Of a stretch of DNA of 34,464 nt, positions 1 to 6,865 are shown piece by piece. The notes under the pieces were generated by a model. That model was not told where the DNA came from. It made no database searches and worked only from the letters and a program-made list of their open reading frames with translations. A program made the translations under genes and the position numbers. Position 1 is the stretch's first letter, and each line of letters begins with the position of its first letter. Source of the DNA: an uncultured Alphaproteobacteria bacterium (lineage in GTDB: Bacteria > Pseudomonadota > Alphaproteobacteria > HIMB59); assembly GCA_902530745.1 (NCBI GenBank), contig CACABO010000011.1, forward strand, positions 1 to 34,464, written 5' to 3'.

Positions 1-123
1 AACTTCTATTTTTGTCAATTTTATCAATTAATTAATGAAATAAATAAAGCAGATTTTTTTTGCAAAAAATATGATATTAAAGATATTCCAGTACTAGATA
101 AATCAAATGCCTTATTTAAATAG
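1..123 (+). CDS. C-terminal end of an unidentified protein (partial)
   Basis: Frame 1 is open from the window edge to a TAG stop at 121-123. It gives about 40 residues ending in KDIPVLDKSNALFK, so this looks like the tail of a gene that begins outside the window. It overlaps the dcd start by 17 bases in another frame, which fits the compact style of the rest of the window. The fragment is Lys-, Ile- and Asp-rich with no motif I recognise, and I cannot name its family. It could also be a chance open frame, because 40 codons without a stop is only moderately informative at this base composition. Confidence 0.45.
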   Translation, partial: NFYFCQFYQLINEINKADFFCKKYDIKDIPVLDKSNALFK

Positions 124-1099
124 AACTCAAATAATTAAACTCATTAAAAACAAACAAATTTACTCAAATAAATCTTTAAATAAAAATCAGATCCAGCCAG
201 CTTCAATTGACTTAACTCTTTCTCACAAATGTTATAGAATAAAAGCTTCTTTTATCCCTAATAATATTAAAATATCAAAGATAATCAGTAAGTTATCGCT
301 ATCAAAAATTAATTTAAATCAAAATCAGCTATTAGAAAAAAATTGCATTTACCTGTGTGAATTAAATGAAAAATTAAATTTACCACATGATATAATGGGC
401 AAATCAAATCCTAAAAGTACAACTGGTAGATTAGATATTTTTACACGAGTGATAACAGAAAAAGGTCAAGAATATGATAATATAAATTATAATTATAGTG
501 GTAAGTTATACTTAGAGATTATCCCTCAATCATTTAGCATTATAATTAAAAAAAACATATCATTAAACCAACTAAGGTTTTTTCAAGGTTCAAATATAGA
601 AGATAGGATAAATCAAACAAGTATATCTGTATCAATTAAAAGGAATCAATTAACGGCCTATAAAGCAAAAAAAATTACATCTGCAATTAATTTAAATAAA
701 ACAAACTTTTATGAGTCAGATAAATATTGGGAAAAAATTATACCTAAAGATAATTATTTTATAATTGAAAGAGATGAATTTTATATCTTACGATCTAAAG
801 AGTCTATTATTGTTAAAAATAATCAAGCTGCAGAACTTGAACCTTATAAAGATAGTTTTGGTAATTTTAGAGTCCACTATGCTGGATTTTTTGATCCTGG
901 ATTTGGCAATAATAAGCTAGGAACCCCTGCTGTTCTTGAGTTACGTGCGTATGATACACCATTTATAATTAGAGACGGTCAATTGGTAGGACAGTTGAAT
1001 TATTATCAGATTGATGAAGTCAAAAAAAAAATATATGGCATTAATATTCAATCAAATTACCATAATCAAAACTTAAAGTTAGCTAAACAATTTAAGTAG
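107..1099 (+). CDS. dcd: 2'-deoxycytidine 5'-triphosphate deaminase, long alphaproteobacterial form
   Basis: The protein has 330 residues and resembles the long Dcd of Alphaproteobacteria, in which two dUTPase/Dcd-like folds lie in tandem. It is expected to deaminate dCTP to dUTP in the cytoplasm, feeding dTMP synthesis. The N-terminal half carries QIQPASIDLTLS near residues 29-40, GKSNPKSTTGRLDIFTRV near 98-115 and a YSGKLYLEI strand. The C-terminal half carries YAGFFDPGFG, LELRAYDTPF and RDGQLVGQL, the usual trimer and active-site segments. It is slightly shorter than the roughly 360 residues common in the family. The ATG at 107 gives the expected N-terminus but lies inside the preceding open frame, so the two genes are probably co-transcribed. 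Function is assigned by motif recognition; dCTP versus dUTP preference cannot be told from sequence alone. Confidence 0.85.
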   Translation: MPYLNRTQIIKLIKNKQIYSNKSLNKNQIQPASIDLTLSHKCYRIKASFIPNNIKISKIISKLSLSKINLNQNQLLEKNCIYLCELNEKLNLPHDIMGKSNPKSTTGRLDIFTRVITEKGQEYDNINYNYSGKLYLEIIPQSFSIIIKKNISLNQLRFFQGSNIEDRINQTSISVSIKRNQLTAYKAKKITSAINLNKTNFYESDKYWEKIIPKDNYFIIERDEFYILRSKESIIVKNNQAAELEPYKDSFGNFRVHYAGFFDPGFGNNKLGTPAVLELRAYDTPFIIRDGQLVGQLNYYQIDEVKKKIYGINIQSNYHNQNLKLAKQFK

Positions 1100-1137
1100 T
1101 GTTTTTATATAAGAGTTTTATTTTTTAATCTATTAGG

Positions 1138-1143
1138 TATATT
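1138..1143 (+). promoter_or_regulatory. Candidate -10 box for accBC
   Basis: TATATT lies seven bases before the accB ATG at 1151. A start site at the usual distance would fall on or next to the ATG and give a leaderless message. No convincing -35 element is visible 16-18 bases upstream and there is no Shine-Dalgarno sequence next to the ATG. In such AT-rich DNA the box could be chance. Confidence 0.3.
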
Positions 1144-1150
1144 GTTAATT

Positions 1151-1573
1151 ATGATTGATAAAAAGATTAATGAAACAATTGACGCTTTAATAAAAAAAAT
1201 AAAAGATAACAACTTAGGATCTATTAAATTATCAAATAAAGTTAACACTATAGAGGTTACCAACAATGCAATAAATAACAACATACAACAAGACACTATT
1301 CCTATAAATAATGTTATAAATGATGTGCCAGATAAAAATCTCATAAGCATTGATAGCCCAATGGTTGGAATTGTTTATTTAACTCCAAAACCAAGCTCAC
1401 CACCTTTTGCAAAAAAAGGTCAAAAAATCAAGAAAGGTGATACAATTTGTTTAATCGAAGCGATGAAAACCTTTAATGAAATTAAATCTGACAGAGATTG
1501 TACAATCAAGACCGTAATGGTTGAAAATGGTGAAGCTGTCGAATTTGGTCAACCTTTATTTGAAATATATTAA
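1151..1573 (+). CDS. accB: Biotin carboxyl carrier protein of acetyl-CoA carboxylase
   Basis: The 140-residue protein carries biotin for acetyl-CoA carboxylase, the first committed step of fatty acid synthesis. The C-terminal biotinyl domain (about residues 68-140) has the canonical EAMK motif, with the biotin-accepting Lys near residue 106. The BCCP 'thumb' before it, LTPKPSSPPFAKKGQ, is also present. The N-terminal half is a charged, Asn-rich linker, as in other AccB proteins. I chose the ATG at 1151 over the in-frame TTG at 1142, because the TTG falls on the -10-like box and the ATG suits a leaderless start. accC begins directly after the stop codon, so the two are one operon with accB first, the usual arrangement. 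Confidence 0.95.
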   Translation: MIDKKINETIDALIKKIKDNNLGSIKLSNKVNTIEVTNNAINNNIQQDTIPINNVINDVPDKNLISIDSPMVGIVYLTPKPSSPPFAKKGQKIKKGDTICLIEAMKTFNEIKSDRDCTIKTVMVENGEAVEFGQPLFEIY

Positions 1574-2917
1574 TTGTTTAAAAAAATATTAGTAGCAAAT
1601 AGAGGGGAAATAGCAGTACGTATCATAAGAGCATGTAAAGAGCTTAAAATTAAGACAGTTGCGATACATTCTAATGTAGACTCAGAGGCAATGCATGTAA
1701 AATTAGCTGATGAGAGTATTTGCGTGGGTAGAGCTCTCCCAAACGAAAGTTATTTAAATATTCCAAGTATAATTAGTGCTATTAGCATAACAGGGGCCGA
1801 TGCTGTACACCCTGGATATGGATTTTTAAGTGAAAATGATAAATTTGCAAAAATATTAAGTTCACATAAAGTTAAATTTATTGGGCCGTCATCAAAATCA
1901 ATCTTAGAGTTGGGTAATAAAAGCAATGCATTGAAGTTAGCGAGTAAATTTAAATTACCTATTTTAGGTAGTAAAAATATGAAGAATATAAGTAATAACA
2001 TTGAGGCTAAAAGGATAGCTGATGAGATTGGTACGCCTATTGTAATAAAGGCTGCCTATGGAGGAGGAGGTAAAGGGATGAGAGTATTTAGTAAAAAAAA
2101 TGAAATTGATAAATACTTCTCTCAATTGAAAGCAGAGGCAAAAAATTATTTTGGTGATGACACGATGTATGCAGAAAAATTCTTAACAAATGCAAAACAT
2201 ATCGAATTCCAAATAATATCAGATCCAAAAAATAATTATGCAGAAATAATTGGTCAAAGAGATTGCTCCATTCAACGTAAAAATCAAAAAATTATTGAAG
2301 AGATACCATCAGAATTTGTAAAGATAAATAATCTAGAAAAGATCAAAAAAAACATTAAAGATTTACTTTTAGAGAATAAATATGAGGGTGTTGGAACCTT
2401 AGAATTTTTATATCAAGATAATGAAATTTTTTTTATTGAAATGAATACTAGATTGCAAGTTGAACATCCTGTAACAGAGGAGGCATTTGATATTGATTTA
2501 GTGAAAAGTCAAATCATGGTGGCAGCTGGTTACAAAATAGATTTGAGTGATGTTATGAAGAAAAATCATACAATTGAATGCAGAATAAATGCTGAAAATG
2601 CAAAAAATTTTTCACCCAGTCCTGGCAAAATAAAATTTATTAATTTACCGGGAGGAAGAGGTATTAGAATAGATACAGCTATATACACTAGTTATAACGT
2701 TAACCCTCACTATGATAGTCTCATTTTAAAAATTATATCAAAAGGTACAAATAGAAATGAATCTATATCAATAATGAAAAGAGCTTTAGATGAAATCATT
2801 ATAGATGGTATAAATACAAATATTGAGTTGCACAAATGGATTCTAAATCAAAATGATTTCATTAATGGTATTTATAATACAAATTGGCTTGAGAAAAATA
2901 TTGCAAAATTTTCTTAA
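1574..2917 (+). CDS. accC: Biotin carboxylase subunit of acetyl-CoA carboxylase
   Basis: This 447-residue ATP-grasp enzyme carboxylates the biotin on AccB using bicarbonate and ATP. It shows KILVANRGEIAVRI at the N-terminus, HPGYGFLSEN (79-88), the ATP-binding glycine loop GGGGKGM (163-169), QRDCSIQRKNQK, and IEMNTRLQVEHPVTE with the catalytic Glu, Asn and Arg near 289, 291 and 293. ECRINAEN and SPSPGKI follow in the C-terminal domain. Length is normal. The start is TTG, immediately after the accB TAA; no upstream ATG gives the family N-terminus, so the rare start is well supported. The stop shares the palindrome TTAA with the stop of the opposing DUF2155 gene. An aat gene often follows accC in Alphaproteobacteria and is missing here. 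Confidence 0.96.
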   Translation: MFKKILVANRGEIAVRIIRACKELKIKTVAIHSNVDSEAMHVKLADESICVGRALPNESYLNIPSIISAISITGADAVHPGYGFLSENDKFAKILSSHKVKFIGPSSKSILELGNKSNALKLASKFKLPILGSKNMKNISNNIEAKRIADEIGTPIVIKAAYGGGGKGMRVFSKKNEIDKYFSQLKAEAKNYFGDDTMYAEKFLTNAKHIEFQIISDPKNNYAEIIGQRDCSIQRKNQKIIEEIPSEFVKINNLEKIKKNIKDLLLENKYEGVGTLEFLYQDNEIFFIEMNTRLQVEHPVTEEAFDIDLVKSQIMVAAGYKIDLSDVMKKNHTIECRINAENAKNFSPSPGKIKFINLPGGRGIRIDTAIYTSYNVNPHYDSLILKIISKGTNRNESISIMKRALDEIIIDGINTNIELHKWILNQNDFINGIYNTNWLEKNIAKFS

Positions 2918-3255
2918 CAGTTAGTAAGAGAAATTTCATAAATTTTATTTGAATACAAATTTAGTTCATCTGTATATTTAAAAAACCATCCAATAAAAAT
3001 GCTATCATTTTGTTTAATTTTTAGTAATGCAGCTAAATCAAGATATTTATCAAACTCAATATTTTTACATGATACTAATTCAAAAGATAAGTTTCTGAAT
3101 TGAAATTTATCTAAAAATTCAAGCTCATATTTAGAAGATGATGATTTATCTAAAATAAGTAATTTTGTAGTATTTGTCTCATTAGCTAACAAGATAGAAA
3201 AAAAAATATTACTTAAAAATAAAATTATTAATAATTTCTTCCAAAGAAACTGCAT
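2914..3255 (-). CDS. DUF2155 family exported protein
   Basis: The protein has 113 residues with a signal peptide (FLWKK, then a hydrophobic stretch ending near SILLANE) and a mature domain resembling DUF2155. The conserved features I see are LSFELVSCKNIE, with the first Cys, and the ending IFIGWFFKYTDELNLYSNK followed by IYEISLTNC. This matches the family pattern F-x-GWMF-x-x-SP-x-LN ... VYDVWL-x-x-C, so the two Cys may form a disulfide in the periplasm. No biochemical role is established that I know of. I chose the ATG at 3255 because it gives a clean signal peptide; an upstream in-frame ATG at 3282 would add ten polar residues. The gene overlaps the end of the second MCE gene by 47 bases and probably depends on the same transcript. 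Confidence 0.75.
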   Translation of the reverse strand: MQFLWKKLLIILFLSNIFFSILLANETNTTKLLILDKSSSSKYELEFLDKFQFRNLSFELVSCKNIEFDKYLDLAALLKIKQNDSIFIGWFFKYTDELNLYSNKIYEISLTNC

Positions 3256-3649
3256 CAATATTGTTAATTGAGTAATCATCATTATTAAGAGACTCTAAAC
3301 TATTTCCTAATTGTATCTCAACATAAGGAGAGCCTATAAATCCATTATTAGATATTTTGAACACTGAGTCATTAGGAATTTTGATATTTTCCTCTATAGA
3401 TGTTGTAATTATTGCCATAAAATTTTCATGATTTAAGGTAATATTCGAGACTTCTCCAACTTTAACCCCATTTATTTTTACATCATTTCCTATATTGATA
3501 TTTCCTATGTCAAAAAAACTTGAATTGATTTTTAGAGCTTCATCATTATTAAAAATATCTATCTTATTGGAATAATAAAAAAAACAAGTTATTGAAATAA
3601 TTAATATTAATAATCCAAGACTAAATTCTATATTTATTCTTTTACTCAT
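3209..3649 (-). CDS. MCE/MlaD-family phospholipid-transport protein, second tandem copy
   Basis: The 146-residue protein has one N-terminal membrane helix (about residues 9-27) followed by a single MCE domain. The domain shows the family pattern: VKINGVKVGEVSNI, KIPNDSVFKISNNGFIG in the pore-loop region, and SPYVEIQLGN. MlaD proteins sit on the periplasmic side of the inner membrane as hexameric rings attached to the MlaFE ABC transporter and move phospholipids between the membranes. The ATG overlaps the stop of the preceding MCE gene by eight bases (ATGAGTAA). The protein is related to its neighbour but clearly diverged, so this is an old duplication, not a recent one. No mlaE or mlaF lies in the window. 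Confidence 0.8.
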   Translation of the reverse strand: MSKRINIEFSLGLLILIISITCFFYYSNKIDIFNNDEALKINSSFFDIGNINIGNDVKINGVKVGEVSNITLNHENFMAIITTSIEENIKIPNDSVFKISNNGFIGSPYVEIQLGNSLESLNNDDYSINNIDAVSLEEIINNFIFK

Positions 3650-4103
3650 TTAAATTGTTTAAATATCGAAGGAACATGTCAACAGAATATGAGTCTTGAG
3701 TGTAATTAAACTTGTATTGTTTATTTGATTTATCAAAATATTCTCCAAAACCAGGTTCTATAAATAATGATTTTTTACCAAATATACCTTCACTCCTAAT
3801 TTTTATAAGTGAATCTTCTGGAATGTTGTATTTTTTTTCAATTTGACCATTAATAGTGACTCCATCTGATGAAATAATTATTTTATTAACATTTCCTACC
3901 TTTATACCTGCAAGTTTAACCTCAGTAGAAGTATTAACACCCTCGACATAATTAAAATTAGCAACAAAATGAATTAAATCTCTATTATTTATATTTTTAA
4001 ATAGAAAAAAAAGTATTGATATAAAAAGAATAAAAATAATACCTATTTTAAAAAAGTAATTAGAATTGTAAGAGTCTATCTCTTTAATTATTTCGGTTGC
4101 CAA
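3642..4103 (-). CDS. MCE/MlaD-family phospholipid-transport protein, first tandem copy
   Basis: The 153-residue protein has a short cytoplasmic leader, one membrane helix (about residues 17-36) and an MCE domain with FNYVEGVNTSTEVKLAGIKV, GNVNKI, NIPEDSLIKIRSEGIFGKK and LFIEPGFGEYF. It fits the MlaD role of a periplasmic ring subunit anchored in the inner membrane. The start appears to be TTG at 4103, inside the end of the NDUFA12 gene (16-base overlap), with an AAGGG sequence about ten bases upstream as a possible ribosome binding site. No ATG precedes the membrane helix. Many Alphaproteobacteria have one mlaD at this site; here two lie in tandem. Whether they form mixed rings cannot be read from sequence. 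Confidence 0.8.
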   Translation of the reverse strand: MATEIIKEIDSYNSNYFFKIGIIFILFISILFFLFKNINNRDLIHFVANFNYVEGVNTSTEVKLAGIKVGNVNKIIISSDGVTINGQIEKKYNIPEDSLIKIRSEGIFGKKSLFIEPGFGEYFDKSNKQYKFNYTQDSYSVDMFLRYLNNLNE

Positions 4104-4396
4104 CTGTTATAACCCTTATCCATATTTCCTTTATGTTTAACTGAGTGCTTTTGAACTCTTCTTTTCACAAAACTTTCTTGACTATTTCCCTCAAGTTCAG
4201 TGTTGGAGATTTCATCAGATGTATTATGTAACCAATTATGATACTGTGTTGGTAATGACTCTGGTCCAAAACCAGAAGCATAAACTACCCATCTTTTAGA
4301 AGAATTCTTTTTATCTTGATAATATTTATTACCTAGCGAATCCTGTTCAACAAGATTACCATTAAAAAAAGAATATAATTTAAAGCCTAAAGACAT
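4088..4396 (-). CDS. NADH:ubiquinone oxidoreductase 17.2 kDa-type subunit (NDUFA12 homologue)
   Basis: The 102-residue soluble protein is a homologue of the complex I accessory subunit NDUFA12, which binds the junction of the peripheral and membrane arms. Diagnostic features are GNLVEQDSLGNKYYQDKK, RWVVYASGFGPESLP, QYHNWLHNTSDE and the terminal YNSWQPK. These match the family pattern with its conserved Trp and His in 'WHAWLH' and C-terminal 'WxP'. NDUFA12 homologues are characteristic of Alphaproteobacteria and mitochondria. It is the first gene of a four-gene overlapping unit with the two MCE genes and DUF2155. Only 27 bases separate it from the divergent carboxypeptidase gene, and that gap carries a TATAAT box for this strand. 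Confidence 0.88.
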   Translation of the reverse strand: MSLGFKLYSFFNGNLVEQDSLGNKYYQDKKNSSKRWVVYASGFGPESLPTQYHNWLHNTSDEISNTELEGNSQESFVKRRVQKHSVKHKGNMDKGYNSWQPK

Positions 4397-4401
4397 GTCT
4401 A

Positions 4402-4430
4402 ATTATAACAAATTAATGAGTTTATGAGAA
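4402..4430 (-). promoter_or_regulatory. Candidate promoter of the NDUFA12-MCE-DUF2155 unit
   Basis: On the minus strand TATAAT (4407-4402) lies 17 bases downstream of TTCTCA (4430-4425), a four-of-six match to TTGACA. The box ends five bases before the ATG at 4396, so a normal start site would make a message with almost no leader. The -35 part overlaps the first codons of the divergent carboxypeptidase gene. Confidence 0.45.
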
Positions 4431-5488
4431 TAATACTTATTTTACTTATTTTAATAGTCAATTTATCACATCCATTATTGGCAAAAATTGCAAGTGTAAT
4501 AGGAAATCCAATATCGCAAGAAATTTACTTTGAAGTTAATAAGGATACAAAAAATTATCCTGCATCACTAACTAAAATTATGACGCTTTATATTATTTTT
4601 GATGAACTAAGATTAGAAAAAATTAATTTAAATGATCGAATTTACTTTTCAAAACATGCTACATACCAACAACCCTCGAAATTAGGAATATTAGAAAAAG
4701 ATTATATTACTGTAGATGAGCTGATTGACTCTTTAATAATTAAATCTGCTAATGATGCAGCAATAGCAATAGCTGAAAAAATATCAGGTAGTGAAAAAAA
4801 ATTTGTTATTAAAATGAATAAATATGCAAAAAAATTAAATTTAGAGAATACAAATTTTGCAAACCCTCATGGACTTCCAAATAGAGCTAATTTATCGACT
4901 GCCTATGATATTTTTAAACTTAGCTCAAAAATAATTACAGATTTTCCTGAACACTTACATAGATTTAAAAAAACAAAAAGTAATATTAAAGGTAAAGTTT
5001 ATAATACACACAATACACTTTTAAAAAAGTATGATCACTATATAGGTCTAAAAACAGGTTACACAAGAAAATCAGGATTTCAAATATCACTTTTATCAAT
5101 AAGTGGGGATGATTATTTATTAGGTATATATTTTGGAGGGAACTCTGCTAAAGAAAGAAATAATAAAATTAATTTTCTTATGAATAAATATAGAAATAAA
5201 GATGTATCTATAAATCAAGAAACTAAAAAATTTATTGTAAAGAAAGAAAAAAAAACAATAAGTAATTATACAGTTCAAACATCATCTTTTAAAAAGATTA
5301 GTAAATCAAAAATGCATATTTCTTTGCTGAAAAATGAAATAAAAATACTTAGAAGTTTTGAACATCAGATAAAAAAAAATGGTAGGTACTTTATAAGTTA
5401 TATTAATGTTGATGATCATCAAACAGCAAAAAATTTATGTAATGAAATTAAATTAAATAAACTAGACTGTTTGATTAAAAGTGGTTAA
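4424..5488 (+). CDS. Penicillin-binding D-alanyl-D-alanine carboxypeptidase with C-terminal SPOR-like region
   Basis: The 354-residue exported serine peptidase (PBP5/6 type) is expected to trim the terminal D-Ala from peptidoglycan stem peptides in the periplasm. A signal peptide covers about residues 1-20. The three active-site motifs are intact: SLTK (48-51, nucleophile Ser48), SAN (108-110) and KTG (210-212). After the catalytic domain, residues about 278-352 (NYTVQTSSF ... RYFISYINVDDHQTAKNLC) look like a divergent SPOR domain, which binds denuded glycan strands at division sites. No amphipathic C-terminal anchor like that of PBP5 is visible, so the SPOR region may do the targeting. A TATAAC box lies 14 bases before the ATG. 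Its 3' end overlaps the opposing mutase gene by 27 bases. Confidence 0.9.
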   Translation: MRIILILLILIVNLSHPLLAKIASVIGNPISQEIYFEVNKDTKNYPASLTKIMTLYIIFDELRLEKINLNDRIYFSKHATYQQPSKLGILEKDYITVDELIDSLIIKSANDAAIAIAEKISGSEKKFVIKMNKYAKKLNLENTNFANPHGLPNRANLSTAYDIFKLSSKIITDFPEHLHRFKKTKSNIKGKVYNTHNTLLKKYDHYIGLKTGYTRKSGFQISLLSISGDDYLLGIYFGGNSAKERNNKINFLMNKYRNKDVSINQETKKFIVKKEKKTISNYTVQTSSFKKISKSKMHISLLKNEIKILRSFEHQIKKNGRYFISYINVDDHQTAKNLCNEIKLNKLDCLIKSG

Positions 5489-6856
5489 CTCTTTTATATC
5501 CAATGAATATGACTCAAGAATTGATATTAATTTAATTAATTCTTGTTTAAATTTATTTTTAACAAAGTGTTCGAGTCTAAATACAATGCAATTTTGAGTA
5601 TTTGAAGCTCTTAGAAGAAACCAAAAGTTTTCAGTTTCCAGCCTAACACCATCAATTGTAATTAAATTAGCTCCACTATCGTAGTGTTTAGGAATATCTT
5701 CTACTATTTTATCAAGAAGACTAAATTTAATTTTTTCATCGCAATATAATTTTATTTCAGGTGTTGATGATGATTTCATATAAATACTTGTAAGTTCATT
5801 TAATGTTTTTTTTGTGTTGTTGAGTATTCTAATTAATTTCAAAGAAGCATAAATAGCGTCATCATATCCATAATATTTATAATTATAAAAAATATGCCCA
5901 CTCATTTCACCAGCTATATCTGCATTTTTTAAAGATATCATCTCTTTGATTAAAGAATGTCCTGTTTTTGACATGTGAATATCCACACCATTATTTTTAA
6001 GTGTATCAAAAAGTATTTTACTACATTTTACATCAGCTATAGCGACTAAGTCCTTTTTTTCTTTTAAAAGATCGAGAGACAAAAGTAAAAAAATTATATC
6101 TGAGTAAATTAACTCTCCTTTATTGTCCAAAATTCCAATTCGATCACCATCACCATCAAAAGCAATACCTAAGTCAAATTGTTTTTCTTTTATATAGTTT
6201 GATATTTGAATAATATTTTTCTTAATTGTTGGATCAGGGTGATGATTAGGAAAATTACCGTCTATACTTCTATTTAAAATTATATTAGTACCTTTTATGG
6301 AATTAATAATTTTATGTATTATTGGTGAGATGGCTCCATTTCCTGGATCCCAAACTATTTTAAGCTTATCTAAATTATTAAATTGTGAAATTATTTCCTC
6401 TGTATAAGGAGTAATTACGTCTTTAAATGTTAATTGACCCAATGTTGAGGATAAAGAGGCATCATCTAGATCGTTTAAAGATTTTATCTTTTCTCCAAAA
6501 AAGGGTTTATTATCAATAATTATTTTTAATCCATTATATTCTTTTGGATTATGAGAACCTGTAATCATTATTAAGTTAGGAATATCAAGTTTTTTTTGAG
6601 CATAATAACTCACTGGTGTTGGTATTAATGAAATATCTACTACATCAACACCATGTCTTCTGAAAGTATCAATAAGTTTATTTTTAATTTCTAAAGAAGA
6701 TAATCTTCCATCATGACCTATAATTATTTTAGGAGTATTAATATTTGAAATTATATTTGAGATTTTTTTTGCAATATTTTCTACATCCTCTAATTTTAAT
6801 GATTTTTGGTAAATACCCCTAATATCATATTCTCTGAGTATTTCAGCGTTGATCAT
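5462..6856 (-). CDS. Phosphomannomutase/phosphoglucomutase (AlgC type)
   Basis: This 464-residue alpha-D-phosphohexomutase interconverts the 6- and 1-phosphates of glucose and/or mannose, supplying sugar nucleotides for surface polysaccharide and lipopolysaccharide. It has the phosphoserine loop TGSHNPKEYNGLK (Ser near 101), the metal loop FDGDGDRIG with Asp at about 234, 236 and 238, the sugar-binding loop GEMSGHI (about 316-322) and the phosphate-binding RASNT near the C-terminus. This motif set and the length match the AlgC/ManB PMM/PGM group better than GlmM or Pgm. Which sugar is preferred is not decided by sequence. It lies nine bases after mgtE and is probably co-transcribed with it. 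Its last 27 bases overlap the opposing carboxypeptidase gene. Confidence 0.9.
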   Translation of the reverse strand: MINAEILREYDIRGIYQKSLKLEDVENIAKKISNIISNINTPKIIIGHDGRLSSLEIKNKLIDTFRRHGVDVVDISLIPTPVSYYAQKKLDIPNLIMITGSHNPKEYNGLKIIIDNKPFFGEKIKSLNDLDDASLSSTLGQLTFKDVITPYTEEIISQFNNLDKLKIVWDPGNGAISPIIHKIINSIKGTNIILNRSIDGNFPNHHPDPTIKKNIIQISNYIKEKQFDLGIAFDGDGDRIGILDNKGELIYSDIIFLLLSLDLLKEKKDLVAIADVKCSKILFDTLKNNGVDIHMSKTGHSLIKEMISLKNADIAGEMSGHIFYNYKYYGYDDAIYASLKLIRILNNTKKTLNELTSIYMKSSSTPEIKLYCDEKIKFSLLDKIVEDIPKHYDSGANLITIDGVRLETENFWFLLRASNTQNCIVFRLEHFVKNKFKQELIKLISILESYSLDIKELTTFNQTV

Positions 6857-6865
6857 CGAAATAAA

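Noticed and set aside
1105-1350. An 81-codon minus-strand frame with membrane-like hydrophobic stretches
   Set aside because: It lies opposite accB, whose biotinyl domain and linker are convincing. The hydrophobic look follows from reading AAT/AAA-rich codons backwards.
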